DNA of 64,000 nucleotides from CALGKJ01 sp049322695 (GCA_049322695.1 JBMORW010000032.1:1-64000), one strand, 5' to 3'. Counted from the first letter of the stretch, positions 53,827 to 62,922 are shown. The notes: generated from the sequence alone by a model not told the origin. A program made the numbers and translations.

Positions 53827-55830
53827 CTATAGCCTGCCAATCTCAGAAAATAGTGAGGAGTACCTGGAATCCTTTCTATAGAAAACAGGGGGATAACCAA
53901 GCTTTGCTTCCACTTCAATATCACCGCCTGTGTATTCCTTTCCTGTCCAGAAATGTACCCAATTATCCTTAGGCAGATAAAGGCTGCGAACACTTTTACC
54001 TTCCTCATATACAGGGGCTGCAAGTATATCCTTTCCCAGCATAAATTGGGATTGTATATCAAAACAGCGGCTGTCCTTCTCATAATGTAAGAATAAGGGG
54101 CGTATTACAGGTATCCCTTTTAACGTGTTTTCTTTTACTGCAGCCTTGATATAAGGTGCTAGCTTGGTATAAATCCTGCTCATTCTGGCAAAATGGAAAA
54201 GTGTATCCTCATCTGAATCAAACTGCCAGTTGTCATCAGGTCTGTTGCCTTCGTGTGTACGCATAACAGGAGCAAATGCACCCATTTCTGCCCAGCGCAT
54301 GAACAGCTCTTTAGTGCGCTTCATGTCAAAAAGGGTAGTATAGCCGCCAATATCACTATGATGTAATCCAAAACCGGACATCCCCAGGGAAAGTGCAGCT
54401 GTCATTACTGAAGGCAGTCCATCATCCGTACTCCAATCAACATTCTGGTCTCCTGCCCAGATCATGGTTGCATACCTCTGGCTGCCAGTGTAGCCTGCAC
54501 GCATGAAGAAAACAATGTCACCAAGCTTACCGGACTCTTCCACCGCTTCTCTGTTTACTTTAGCCCAAAGTACCGGCCACTGGTTATGCATTATCTCTGC
54601 GCTGATGCCATTATGAAGTATTGCATCGGTGGGCAGATACTCTCCGAAGTCTGCCATCCAACCGGAAAGGCCAAAGTCTATCATGTTTTTCTTAATAACA
54701 TCTTTGTACCAATTAAAGGCCTCAGGATTGGTCAGGTCTACATGACCTGCCATAAAGGCTCCCATGTCAGTAATATAGTCTTCTCCCGAAGCCTTTTTCA
54801 CCAGATAGCTCTTTTGTGCTGCTTCCTTGAACAGATTGCCTTCCACTGCCAGGTAAGGATTTATATAGCCGAGAAAACGTATTCCCTTTTCTCTGAAACC
54901 TTTTATTTCTATATCGAGTTCCGGATACAGGTTTCTGTCCCATTCCCAATTCCACATCAGTCTTTTGCCAAAGTAGGTTATTCTTTTTCCTTCCCAATCC
55001 TGTGCCCAGACGCCACTTACCAAAAGACCTTTCTCAAGTGCGTTATCGAGTTTCCTTTTAATTGTTTCAGTGCCGCCCTGCATGCCTATCCACACACCGT
55101 TGTATACCCAGTCCGGAAGCTCAGGCTGCCTCCCCAGCAGCTCTGTCAAATCTCCAAGCAGCTCTGTATAAGAGTCTTGAGCGCCGAAAATGAGCCTGTC
55201 AGGAATATTCCATATTTCAAGCTCGTGATGCTCAGAGCTTTTAAAATTGAACTCCATATAGGAGCTGTCATCAACGTGACAGTAATATTTACTGCTGGAA
55301 ATAAAGGTAGGCTGTGGGAAATATGTGGAATAATAGTCGCCTCCCGCACCTTCAAGACAATCAGCCATAAAAGTGGAATATGTTTTTTTATTTCTGCCTA
55401 CACCCTGTTCGGTAATGAATAAAGGAAAGCTTTTTCCTCTCAGATTAAAATGTGAAAACTGCTCTCCGCAGCCATAGATATATTCACTGCTTTCTGACGG
55501 AATTCTAATCCAGAGTCTGTTAACGCCTTCTGATTTACTTTGAAACTCAACTATCAATCGATTGTTTTCCGTATACAGTGTAATGGAGACTGCATTTATT
55601 CCACTTCTGCTCAACTCAATATGTATTTTATCACCATTCTCGTGGATTTCAAAATCCTCAAGTGCAATTTTTTCAATGGTATAATTGCTTATATCAAAGT
55701 TGCCAAGGTGCATGTTATAAGCTGCCTTACCCTTGCCGGCAAACAGGAAGGGCTGTTTTCTGCTGTGGCGTATCAGTTCTTTTTCTTTAAAGCATATGCC
55801 AAAGCCGTCTGATGATCTATTGAGCTTCAT
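53827..55830 (-). CDS. yihQ: Sulfoquinovosidase (GH31, YihQ type)
   Basis: Glycoside hydrolase releasing sulfoquinovose from SQ-glycerol and related plant-sulfolipid products. The 667-aa protein follows E. coli YihQ closely along its length. Using the start at 55830, the nucleophile Asp394 is in WMADFGEYLP and the acid/base Asp461 in AGDQNVDW. The sulfonate- and sugar-recognising residues are Gln277, Arg290 and Trp293 (GKRLMW) and Tyr497 (DIGGYTTLF). All keep one constant offset from the E. coli numbers I recall (Q288, R301, W304, D405, D472, Y508). No signal peptide, so cytosolic. GGAGG 6 nt before ATG 55830 beats ATG 55842. Confidence 0.95.
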   Translation of the reverse strand: MKLNRSSDGFGICFKEKELIRHSRKQPFLFAGKGKAAYNMHLGNFDISNYTIEKIALEDFEIHENGDKIHIELSRSGINAVSITLYTENNRLIVEFQSKSEGVNRLWIRIPSESSEYIYGCGEQFSHFNLRGKSFPLFITEQGVGRNKKTYSTFMADCLEGAGGDYYSTYFPQPTFISSSKYYCHVDDSSYMEFNFKSSEHHELEIWNIPDRLIFGAQDSYTELLGDLTELLGRQPELPDWVYNGVWIGMQGGTETIKRKLDNALEKGLLVSGVWAQDWEGKRITYFGKRLMWNWEWDRNLYPELDIEIKGFREKGIRFLGYINPYLAVEGNLFKEAAQKSYLVKKASGEDYITDMGAFMAGHVDLTNPEAFNWYKDVIKKNMIDFGLSGWMADFGEYLPTDAILHNGISAEIMHNQWPVLWAKVNREAVEESGKLGDIVFFMRAGYTGSQRYATMIWAGDQNVDWSTDDGLPSVMTAALSLGMSGFGLHHSDIGGYTTLFDMKRTKELFMRWAEMGAFAPVMRTHEGNRPDDNWQFDSDEDTLFHFARMSRIYTKLAPYIKAAVKENTLKGIPVIRPLFLHYEKDSRCFDIQSQFMLGKDILAAPVYEEGKSVRSLYLPKDNWVHFWTGKEYTGGDIEVEAKLGYPPVFYRKDSRYSSLFSEIGRL

Positions 55831-55849
55831 AAAATCCTCCATTTTCCTG

Positions 55850-57166
55850 CTAGCTTATTATTTTCCAACCCATAATACGGGCGAATATTTCAAGGGCTTT
55901 AGTGTAGTCTCCATACGCAAGAGATACATGGTGAGCAACTCCGTTATATACCACGCTATCCAGAACATCCTTAATGTGCTTTTCAAACTTCACCTTGACA
56001 TAGGTACCCTTCAAAAGCTTTTCCATAGGAATGCCTTCCCCTTTTTGCATGAATACTCTGTATTCTCCGCAGGCTGAATCAAATCTCAATATCATTACCT
56101 GGCCGCTTTTCATGACAAAATCCGCAGTAACTCCCTTACCTGCAGCAAAATAAGTATCGAGAGAGCGGGTGCATTTTCCGTCCCATAGGTTGCATGGCGC
56201 AACGCCACAGTGCCACAGCAATGCATAATCTTCCTTAAGGTCTACCTGTGATAAATCTGCCAGGAACGGTGTTTCAGCACCTGCTGCTCTGTGCGCCAGC
56301 ATTGAAATAGTGCCCTCCACATCACCTTCACAGCCTAGTATATAGTCCTCCGATTGCAGCAGTGACATGGCAGCACAGGGTGAGATTCCGAAATCTGCTG
56401 CAAACTCAGGCCAGCATCTGATGGCGAGAGCGGTGAGCTTGTTATTATCTGCAAATTTTTTCAGTTTAGCACTCAGTTCAGCTACTTTAAGCACCTGAAG
56501 CTGTGTTACGCCTGATACTTCAAAGGCGTTCAGCAGCTTTTCCTGCTTTTCCTGTATTTCTTCTGCGGTAACTTCTGTTTTCAAAATATCACTAAGCTCA
56601 TAGTGGTCCAACAGCATACCGAATTGACTGTAAGCCTTTAATTCGTCGACGCCGAGATTAAAAAAACCATGGGCTCTGTAGCCTGCTATGCCTATGTGAG
56701 CACTGTTGAGTGCAGTTTTGATTCTTATTGCATCAATCCAATTTTCATCAACTGTATCAGATACTATTGAGTAATACTGACTATTGCCTGATTTATAAAG
56801 ATTTGATGCGTTCAGGTTAACTCCGCAAACGGAATTCAGTCTTATTTTACCTCCGTTATATGGAAGCTCATTAAGTCCCCAAAGAAGTATAGGCTTTCTT
56901 ATGACCTTATCCAACTCCAGTACAAGATGACCTAAATGGAAGGTACCACTAATAACTATAAGTGCATCTACGTTTTTCGCCGCCAGCTCCAATGCAGCTT
57001 TTTTAGCATCCTCTACCTCGATTACAAGCTCATCCACAAAATGAAAGCTTGCTGCTTCAACCTTATTCAAGTCCTTCTTAATGGTATGATATATATCGCC
57101 TGCTGCCATAAAGTCAAAGGTTTTTCTTGCAAGGCATACCACTCCGATGTTTACTGATTGTTTCAT
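55850..57166 (-). CDS. sqvD: Sulfoquinovose isomerase (L-fucose/arabinose isomerase family)
   Basis: A 438-aa member of the L-fucose/L-arabinose isomerase superfamily. It opens with NIGVVCLARKTFDF and has the N-domain stretch VISGTFHLGHLVLELDKVI, then a C-domain DFVMKSGQVMILRFDSACGE. Its place directly before a sulfoquinovosidase argues that it turns SQ into 6-deoxy-6-sulfofructose, as SqvD-type enzymes do in the sulfo-transaldolase and sulfo-transketolase pathways. Substrate is inferred from context. GGGGGAT precedes ATG 57166; gaps of 19 nt to the glycosidase and 25 nt to the regulator support one operon. Confidence 0.83.
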   Translation of the reverse strand: MKQSVNIGVVCLARKTFDFMAAGDIYHTIKKDLNKVEAASFHFVDELVIEVEDAKKAALELAAKNVDALIVISGTFHLGHLVLELDKVIRKPILLWGLNELPYNGGKIRLNSVCGVNLNASNLYKSGNSQYYSIVSDTVDENWIDAIRIKTALNSAHIGIAGYRAHGFFNLGVDELKAYSQFGMLLDHYELSDILKTEVTAEEIQEKQEKLLNAFEVSGVTQLQVLKVAELSAKLKKFADNNKLTALAIRCWPEFAADFGISPCAAMSLLQSEDYILGCEGDVEGTISMLAHRAAGAETPFLADLSQVDLKEDYALLWHCGVAPCNLWDGKCTRSLDTYFAAGKGVTADFVMKSGQVMILRFDSACGEYRVFMQKGEGIPMEKLLKGTYVKVKFEKHIKDVLDSVVYNGVAHHVSLAYGDYTKALEIFARIMGWKIIS

Positions 57167-57191
57167 ATAAATCCCCCTGTGTATTTGATTA

Positions 57192-58415
57192 TCATATTCC
57201 GCCTTTGCTGTAAAAATATTCTCTTAAAGCCAAAGCTATAGCGCCTGAATAGCTGCTTTTGTGATTGAGCTTGCTCAGCTTTATGAAGTCCTTTAGATCA
57301 CCCATGGAAAGCATGGCTTCCAATGCAGCCGTGAACTCATCCACTATGGTCTGATGCCTGAATACCTTTCCATAGAGTATTACTTTGCCCGGGTCATACA
57401 TAATTACTGCATTTGCAACTGCTAAAGCCATATATTCCAAAGCGCTTTTTATAAGCTGTGTGACATATGGATCTCCTGATTCATAGGCCAGATATACATT
57501 ATCCGTAGTTATATTCTCAGGCTTGCCCTGGCATATGGAGTAAAGTGCAGGAGTTTTGGACTTATTGAACTCTGAAGCGATTTTTTTGGACATTGCCTTT
57601 TCGGATGCAATAGTTTCCAGGCAGCCTCTTTTTTTACATTTACACTCCTCACCGTTGATATCAACTATTGTATGTCCTATTTCTCCTGCGCTGCTGTTTA
57701 TGCCGTAGTAAATCTCATTATTTATGGTTATTGCTGATCCGATGCCGGGTCCGTACTTTATAAAAAGTATATTTGAAGCTTCCTCCCTAGTGTGATAATC
57801 CAGCTCACCAAGTGCAAGGGCTCTGACATTGTTGTCCATTGTGATGCTTAGACCCAAAGCTTCCTCCAGTATATCCCTTACCTTCACTTCTTCATTCCAA
57901 AGAGAGTAAGCATGTTTACTGATTCCGTTTGTCCTGTCTACCTTACCTACAACACCTACTCCCACTCCAAGTACCCTGTCCTTATGGATATTTTCCCTCC
58001 AAAGCAGCTGCAGGCATTTCATTGCAATACCCTGCAGCAGTACAGCGGGTGGGATAGTCTTATCAGTTGCTATTATCTCCTGTGCTATGGCTTCACCTTT
58101 AATATTGGCAATGCCTATATAGGAAAAGTCAGTTTCTATATTTATTCCTATTACATATTTAAAATCGTAGTTTATATCAATAAGTATTTTTTTTCTGCCA
58201 GAACGCTTATCTTCTTCCTCTAATTGCCCGGTTTCTACAACAATGCCTTCCTTTACCATTTCATTAACCAGTATGGTAATTGCAGCAGGAGTAAGATTAA
58301 GGATTTGAGCGATATCAACTCTTGAAATTGCTCCCTGGCTTTTCAGAACATTCAAAATGAGTGATCTGTTCTGATATTTGACTGTAGTCATATTGCTGCC
58401 TTTGTTATTTAGCAT
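57192..58415 (-). CDS. ROK family transcriptional regulator of the SQ island
   Basis: A 407-aa NagC/XylR-type repressor. Winged HTH at residues 12-75 (SQGAISRVDIAQILNLTPAA), then the ROK sugar-kinase-like domain with the zinc motif CKCKKRGCLE. The ligand is probably SQ or a pathway sugar. It heads the isomerase-glycosidase operon and is divergent from the RpiB-ADH-exporter operon, so it can control both from the 303-nt region between. ATG 58415 with AGGAG. Confidence 0.9.
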   Translation of the reverse strand: MLNNKGSNMTTVKYQNRSLILNVLKSQGAISRVDIAQILNLTPAAITILVNEMVKEGIVVETGQLEEEDKRSGRKKILIDINYDFKYVIGINIETDFSYIGIANIKGEAIAQEIIATDKTIPPAVLLQGIAMKCLQLLWRENIHKDRVLGVGVGVVGKVDRTNGISKHAYSLWNEEVKVRDILEEALGLSITMDNNVRALALGELDYHTREEASNILFIKYGPGIGSAITINNEIYYGINSSAGEIGHTIVDINGEECKCKKRGCLETIASEKAMSKKIASEFNKSKTPALYSICQGKPENITTDNVYLAYESGDPYVTQLIKSALEYMALAVANAVIMYDPGKVILYGKVFRHQTIVDEFTAALEAMLSMGDLKDFIKLSKLNHKSSYSGAIALALREYFYSKGGI

Positions 58416-58462
58416 TTTACCAGCTCCTTTATTTTGATTGCATTGATATAGTAAAGCCTTAT

Positions 58463-58649
58463 ATTAATTAACGGAGTAGAGGATTATAAATATATTGCAT
58501 TAAAACAGTAATTAAAAGTAAAAAATAAATGATTAATTAACAAATTTTATAAATTGCCCGCTTTCTAATTATATCACTAATTTATAGAAATAAATAGTAG
58601 TATATGTAAAAAACATACTATAAGATTTTGTTGATTTTAAATTAATTAA
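58463..58649. promoter_or_regulatory. Three ATTAATTAA sites in the ROK/RpiB divergent region
   Basis: The 9-mer ATTAATTAA occurs at 58463-58471, 58532-58540 and 58641-58649 in the 303-nt gene-free region. The last abuts the -35 of the RpiB-operon promoter. Spacings are 69 and 109 nt. The region is very AT-rich, so chance copies are possible, but position and palindromy suit ROK operators. Confidence 0.4.
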
Positions 58650-58663
58650 TACTTTTAATTTAT

Positions 58664-58692
58664 TTGCATGAACTGTATAATGGTATTATAAT
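58664..58692 (+). promoter_or_regulatory. Promoter of the RpiB-ADH-exporter operon
   Basis: TTGCAT, 17-nt spacer, TATAAT, 26 nt before the start codon. A second TATAAT at 58676 lacks a good -35. Confidence 0.6.
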
Positions 58693-58718
58693 CAGAATTA
58701 TTTTTAGGGGGTAATGCA

Positions 58719-59198
58719 ATGAGAATTGTAATTGGCTCGGACAAATCAGGCTTCGCTTTGAAAGAAGCTGTCAAGAAGCATCTGATTGAAACAGGTCATG
58801 AGATTCAGGATATTGGAACTCAGGATATGGAGCATGGAGTGCCTTTTTTTGAGGTTGCGCCAAGAGCTGCGAGGTTGATACAGGCTGGAAAATGTGAAAG
58901 AGGCATACTGTGCTGCGGAACAGGAATGGGAATGGCAATAGTAGCCAATAAGCATCAGGGGATATATGCAGCAGTTGTTGAAAGCTTGTATGCAGCAAAA
59001 AAATGCAGAGCAATAAACAATGCAAACATAATGACCATGGGCGGATGGGTTATAGGTGAACTTATGGGAATTGAGATGACTGATGCGTTTTTAAATACTG
59101 AGTTTACAGAGGGTCTGGAGGAATGGAGACAAGAGTTTTTGAAAAATGCTTTTGCCAAGGTGGGAGAACTGGAAAAAAATCTATTCGAGCAGGAGTGA
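58719..59198 (+). CDS. sqwI: RpiB/LacAB-family isomerase, probable sulfoerythrose isomerase
   Basis: A 159-aa RpiB-fold sugar isomerase. The catalytic Cys66 is kept in GILCCGTGMGM. Two usual RpiB residues differ: the His of the GxDHxG loop is Lys9 (GSDKSG), and the ring-opening His (His99 of E. coli RpiB) is Ile99 in CRAINNAN. Loss of the ring-opening His fits 4-deoxy-4-sulfoerythrose, which has no C4 hydroxyl and cannot close a ring. The predicted reaction is sulfoerythrose to sulfoerythrulose. First gene of a three-gene operon; AGGGGGT precedes ATG 58719. Confidence 0.83.
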   Translation: MRIVIGSDKSGFALKEAVKKHLIETGHEIQDIGTQDMEHGVPFFEVAPRAARLIQAGKCERGILCCGTGMGMAIVANKHQGIYAAVVESLYAAKKCRAINNANIMTMGGWVIGELMGIEMTDAFLNTEFTEGLEEWRQEFLKNAFAKVGELEKNLFEQE

Positions 59199-59204
59199 GA
59201 CAGT

Positions 59205-60323
59205 ATGGATTGGAAATATTCACAGCCGGTAACCATAATATTCGGCCGCAACAAAATAAATGAGCTTTATGATATTTTTACCCAATTAGGGTTGAAAAAC
59301 GGTTTGTTGGTAAGTGATCCTGTATTCATGGGCAGCGGCTTGGCAAAGAAGGTAATGGAATTTGCTAAAGGTGCCTTAGTGGAGATTTATTCAAATATTA
59401 CTCCCAATCCGACGATACAAAATGTGGATGAATGTGCAGATATAATCAGAGAAAAAAAGCTTGAGTTCGTAGCTGCACTAGGCGGAGGCAGCTCCTTGGA
59501 TTGTGCAAAGGCTGCTGCAACCATCGCCATGTCGGAATACTCAGCTTCAGATTATCACAGTGGTGTCAGAAAGCTGGGGACTGAGCATCTGCCACTGATT
59601 GCCATACCGACAACTTCGGGTACGGGCAGTGAAGTTACTCCCGTTGCTGTGCTGTCAGACCCTGAAAGAGGTGTCAAGGCGCCGCTTGTCAGTGACAATT
59701 TCTATCCTTCCCATGCAATAATAGATCCTATGCTTACCATTACCGTACCCAAAAACATAACTGCCGCTACAGGCATGGATGTATTGTCTCATGCACTTGA
59801 GGGCTTCTGGAGCAAGGGCCACCAGCCCATATGCGATGCTATGGCGCTGCACGCTGCAAAGCTGGTGTTTGAATATTTGCTAAAGGCATACAGTGACGGA
59901 GAGAACATTGAGGCTAGAGAAAAAATGAGCGAGGCCAGTGTAATTGCAGGTTTGGCCTTTGGGATTCCAAAGACAGCAGGTTCTCATGCCTGTTCTTTTC
60001 CGCTGACTAATATATATCACTTACCCCATGGAGAAGCCTGTGCTTTTACTTTGGATTTGTTTACAAGAATAAATGCAGAGGCAGAAAACGGAAGATTGCA
60101 TGGCTTTGCAAGGCAGCTGGGCTTTAACGATGCATATTCAATGGCTGACAGGATATTGGAAATGAAGAGGCAGATGAAGCTGAAAATAACTCTTGAGGAT
60201 GCAGGAATTAAGCAGGAGGAAATTGAAAAGCTTGCTGAGCTGAGCCGGCATCCGAATATGCTGAATAATCCTGTGGAAATGAAGCTTCAGAATATTATTG
60301 ACTTATATAAAACTCTTGCATAA
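59205..60323 (+). CDS. sqwF: Iron-type alcohol dehydrogenase, probable sulfoacetaldehyde reductase
   Basis: Group III (iron-dependent) alcohol dehydrogenase, 372 aa. Nucleotide-binding ALGGGSSLDCAKA and TTSGTGSEVTPVAV; metal ligands in GMDVLSHALEG, AGSHACSF and YHLPHGEA. In an SQ island with transketolase this family member is expected to reduce sulfoacetaldehyde to isethionate with NADH, as shown for related enzymes of gut bacteria. Family certain, substrate by context. Starts 6 nt after the RpiB-like gene; AGGAGTGA upstream. Confidence 0.85.
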   Translation: MDWKYSQPVTIIFGRNKINELYDIFTQLGLKNGLLVSDPVFMGSGLAKKVMEFAKGALVEIYSNITPNPTIQNVDECADIIREKKLEFVAALGGGSSLDCAKAAATIAMSEYSASDYHSGVRKLGTEHLPLIAIPTTSGTGSEVTPVAVLSDPERGVKAPLVSDNFYPSHAIIDPMLTITVPKNITAATGMDVLSHALEGFWSKGHQPICDAMALHAAKLVFEYLLKAYSDGENIEAREKMSEASVIAGLAFGIPKTAGSHACSFPLTNIYHLPHGEACAFTLDLFTRINAEAENGRLHGFARQLGFNDAYSMADRILEMKRQMKLKITLEDAGIKQEEIEKLAELSRHPNMLNNPVEMKLQNIIDLYKTLA

Positions 60324-60335
60324 AGGGGTACTGTC

Positions 60336-61067
60336 ATGGAATTAATGTCTATTATTTTATTTGGTCTGGTGGTATTGCTTACACACTTTTTAGAGGGCAT
60401 TACAGGCTTCGGCTGTACAGTGCTTGCACTGCCCTTCTGCATAATGCTTGTAGGAATTAAAACGGCAGTACCAACTCTTATTATACTGGCATGGATTTTG
60501 GCGCTGTATATTGTTGTTATAGCCTTTAAGGATATTTTGTGGAAGGAATTTTTGAGGATCATAATCTATGTACTGCTTGGACTTCCTTTTGGCATCTGGC
60601 TGTTCAGCAGAATGCCTGAGGGCATCCTGAAAAGGATATTGGCAGTGTTTATGATACTTGTATCCATAAGAGGCTTATATGTGTCCTATAAAGGCGGGAT
60701 TTCAAGTCTGAAGATACCAAAGCCATTGCTCAATCTAGTGCTTTTTCTGGGAGGAATCATACATGGAGCCTTTGGTACAGGGGGGCCGTTTGTAGTCATA
60801 TATGCTACTAAGGCAATACCCAATAAGAATAACTTCCGTGCTACCTTATGTCTTTTGTGGCTTTCTCTTAATACCGTAATTATAGTAAGAAACATTGTAG
60901 ATGGAATAATATCACCTTCAGTTGTAAATCTGCTGCTGTGGACTATTCCCTTCCTTGCAGGAGGAATGCTGCTGGGCAACATGGTGCACAACAAGGTCAA
61001 GGATACAATATTTGTACGGATTGTATACTCAGTACTGCTCTTCTCCGGAATATTTATGTTTGTATAG
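60336..61067 (+). CDS. TauE/SafE (TSUP) family anion exporter
   Basis: A 243-aa membrane protein with about 7-8 segments and two TSUP repeats. The first has HFLEGITGFGCTVLALPF and the second GGIIHGAFGTGGPFVVIYA, the family hallmarks. TSUP proteins export sulfite, sulfoacetate and other organosulfonates. Placed last in the RpiB-ADH operon, it most likely exports isethionate, the dead-end product. ATG 60336 with AAGGGG. Confidence 0.9.
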   Translation: MELMSIILFGLVVLLTHFLEGITGFGCTVLALPFCIMLVGIKTAVPTLIILAWILALYIVVIAFKDILWKEFLRIIIYVLLGLPFGIWLFSRMPEGILKRILAVFMILVSIRGLYVSYKGGISSLKIPKPLLNLVLFLGGIIHGAFGTGGPFVVIYATKAIPNKNNFRATLCLLWLSLNTVIIVRNIVDGIISPSVVNLLLWTIPFLAGGMLLGNMVHNKVKDTIFVRIVYSVLLFSGIFMFV

Positions 61068-61077
61068 AGCTAAAAAT

Positions 61078-61110
61078 AAAAATATCGCAGCTTTTTGCTG
61101 CGATATTTTT
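61078..61110. terminator. Bidirectional terminator between exporter and transketolase
   Basis: A 14-bp perfect stem AAAAATATCGCAGC with a 5-nt loop, T-runs on both sides; overlaps the stop of the transketolase C-half gene. Confidence 0.92.
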
Positions 61111-62053
61111 ATTTTTTCTTCATCTTAATTGCTTCTGTAGCAGCAGCTGCAATATCCTCAGCGGTCATTCCATACTTATTCTTCAGATAGTCAACCTTTG
61201 CGACCTCACCAAAATGATCTCTTACACCGATTGATTTTATCGGGACGGGATATTCCTCAGCCAATACCTCTGCCACTGCACTTTTCAAACCGCCTATGAT
61301 GTTATGGTTTTCACAGGTAACCACTGCTCCGGTCTTTTTAGCTGAAGCAATAACAGTATCCTTGTCTATAGGTTTGATTGTGTGAATATTGATGATATCT
61401 GCCTTAATTCCTTGAGCTTTTAGCAGCTCACCGGCCTTAAGACACTCATCCACCATAATACCTGATGCAAACAGGCTTATGTCATTTCCCTCTTTAAGGG
61501 TTACTGCCTTAAAGAGATCAAACTCATAATCCTCATTGAAAACTCTGGGTGCAGGCTTTCTGAAAAGTCTAATATATACTGCGCCATTATAATCCACTAT
61601 CTTGGGCAGCGCTTTGGCAAGCTGCATTCCGTCAGTTGGCTCGAAAATTACCATCCCGGGTATGCTTCGGAGTACTCCGATATCTTCCATGCTCATATGT
61701 GTACCGCCGTTAAGCTCAGCTGTAATGCCTGGGTCGGAGCCTATTATTTTTACATTTCTCTTTGCATAGGCTATAGAAATAGCTATCTGGTCACAAATCC
61801 TTCTTGTAGCAAAAGCAGTAAAGGAGCCGATGAAGGGTATATAGCCGTAGGCTGCCATACCTGCGGCCGCACTTGCCATGTTTTGCTCGGCGATACCTAC
61901 ATCGAAGGCCCTTTCGGGATATTTCTTCCTCAATGCCAAGGTGCCGTTAGCCTTTGCCAGATCTGCATCTATCACAACTATTTTCTCGTTTTTTTCCATA
62001 AGCGAATCCAAGGTAGCGGCAAGTATTTGTCTCATTTCCATGTTTTCATTCAT
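61109..62053 (-). CDS. sqwH: Transketolase C-terminal subunit (split), probable SqwH
   Basis: A 314-aa transketolase half with the pyrimidine-binding and C-terminal domains. The TPP-activating Glu is in FDVGIAEQNM; SFTAFATRRICDQI and FEPTDGMQLAKAL are conserved. It needs the N-half coded 10 nt upstream. In this island the pair is predicted to cut C2 units first from sulfofructose and then from sulfoerythrulose onto glyceraldehyde 3-phosphate, giving xylulose 5-phosphate twice. An ordinary pentose-phosphate role remains possible. ATG 62053 with AGGGGT. Confidence 0.85.
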   Translation of the reverse strand: MNENMEMRQILAATLDSLMEKNEKIVVIDADLAKANGTLALRKKYPERAFDVGIAEQNMASAAAGMAAYGYIPFIGSFTAFATRRICDQIAISIAYAKRNVKIIGSDPGITAELNGGTHMSMEDIGVLRSIPGMVIFEPTDGMQLAKALPKIVDYNGAVYIRLFRKPAPRVFNEDYEFDLFKAVTLKEGNDISLFASGIMVDECLKAGELLKAQGIKADIINIHTIKPIDKDTVIASAKKTGAVVTCENHNIIGGLKSAVAEVLAEEYPVPIKSIGVRDHFGEVAKVDYLKNKYGMTAEDIAAAATEAIKMKKK

Positions 62054-62063
62054 ATCAGCACCC

Positions 62064-62888
62064 CTATTCCAATTCCTTCAATGCCTGAAGTCTTTGCTCT
62101 TCTGTAACAGGCATGTTATGGTTACCTGCACCCATTGCTTCCACAAAGGAAACACCCTTGCCCTTTATGGTATTAAGCAATATCATTGATGGCTTGTCAG
62201 GTGATTTTTTTGCCTGGAGTATTGCATTATATATTTCTTCTTCATCGTGGCCGTCAGCAACATTAATGACATTCCAGCCAAAAGCCTTCCATTTACTGTC
62301 AAGCTCACCCAGACTAAGTACTTCCTGTATTGTGCCGTCTATTTGCAGCTTATTGTAATCAGTAAAGACAATAAGGTTGCTGAGCTTGAAGTGGGCAGCC
62401 ATCATGGCAGCTTCCCATACCTGTCCCTCCTGTGTTTCTCCGTCACCTATCATGCAATATATTGTAGCATTGTCCTTTGAAAGTCTGGAGGCTTTAGCCA
62501 TTCCTGCCGCACAGGATATCCCCTGGCCCAATGAGCCTGCCGTCATATCTACTCCCTTTGTTCTAAGCATGTCACAGTGACTTGGGAGATTAGTCTCGGG
62601 TTTGTTCAGGGTATCCAGTTCACATACATCAAAAAAGCCCTTATCTGCCAGCACTGCATATAGAGCAGGACCTGCATGGCCTTTTGACAGTACAAATCTA
62701 TCTCTACCCTCCATATTGGGATTAAGAGGGTCTATATTCATTACCTTGTAATAAAGCACAACCAATGCCTCAACTGCAGAAAGACAACCGCCTACATGGC
62801 CTACTCCCAGCTTTCCTATTTCATCCATTATAAGTCTTCTTATATATTTGCTTTTTTCTTTAAGTTTTTGAAACTCATTATTATACAT
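62064..62888 (-). CDS. sqwG: Transketolase N-terminal subunit (split), probable SqwG
   Basis: A 274-aa pyrophosphate-binding half of a split transketolase. GHVGGCLSAVEAL and DRFVLSKGHAGPALYAVLA are typical. The TPP motif is MIGDGETQEGQVWEA followed by FTDYNKLQIDG with the Mg-binding Asn. AGGAGGG before ATG 62888 sets the start; an open frame runs on to 62939 into the permease. Lies 34 nt after a sugar permease gene and 10 nt before the C-half, so transport and transketolase are one operon. Confidence 0.86.
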   Translation of the reverse strand: MYNNEFQKLKEKSKYIRRLIMDEIGKLGVGHVGGCLSAVEALVVLYYKVMNIDPLNPNMEGRDRFVLSKGHAGPALYAVLADKGFFDVCELDTLNKPETNLPSHCDMLRTKGVDMTAGSLGQGISCAAGMAKASRLSKDNATIYCMIGDGETQEGQVWEAAMMAAHFKLSNLIVFTDYNKLQIDGTIQEVLSLGELDSKWKAFGWNVINVADGHDEEEIYNAILQAKKSPDKPSMILLNTIKGKGVSFVEAMGAGNHNMPVTEEQRLQALKELE

Positions 62889-62922
62889 TGTTTCCCTCCT
62901 ATTGTCATGTCTGAACAAATAA

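Noticed and set aside
53823..54083. N-terminal extension of the DUF4867 frame into the glycosidase gene
   Set aside because: It overlaps the conserved C-terminal end of the sulfoquinovosidase in another frame and has no family resemblance; the ATG 4 nt past the glycosidase stop begins the DUF4867 pattern.
54586..55422. Open frame of 278 codons antisense to the sulfoquinovosidase
   Set aside because: Covered by a strongly conserved enzyme on the other strand; composition is not protein-like.
61109..62888. Ordinary pentose-phosphate transketolase
   Set aside because: Possible by family, but the operon with a sugar importer and the surrounding SQ genes make a dedicated sulfo-TK role more likely. 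Kept as an alternative.
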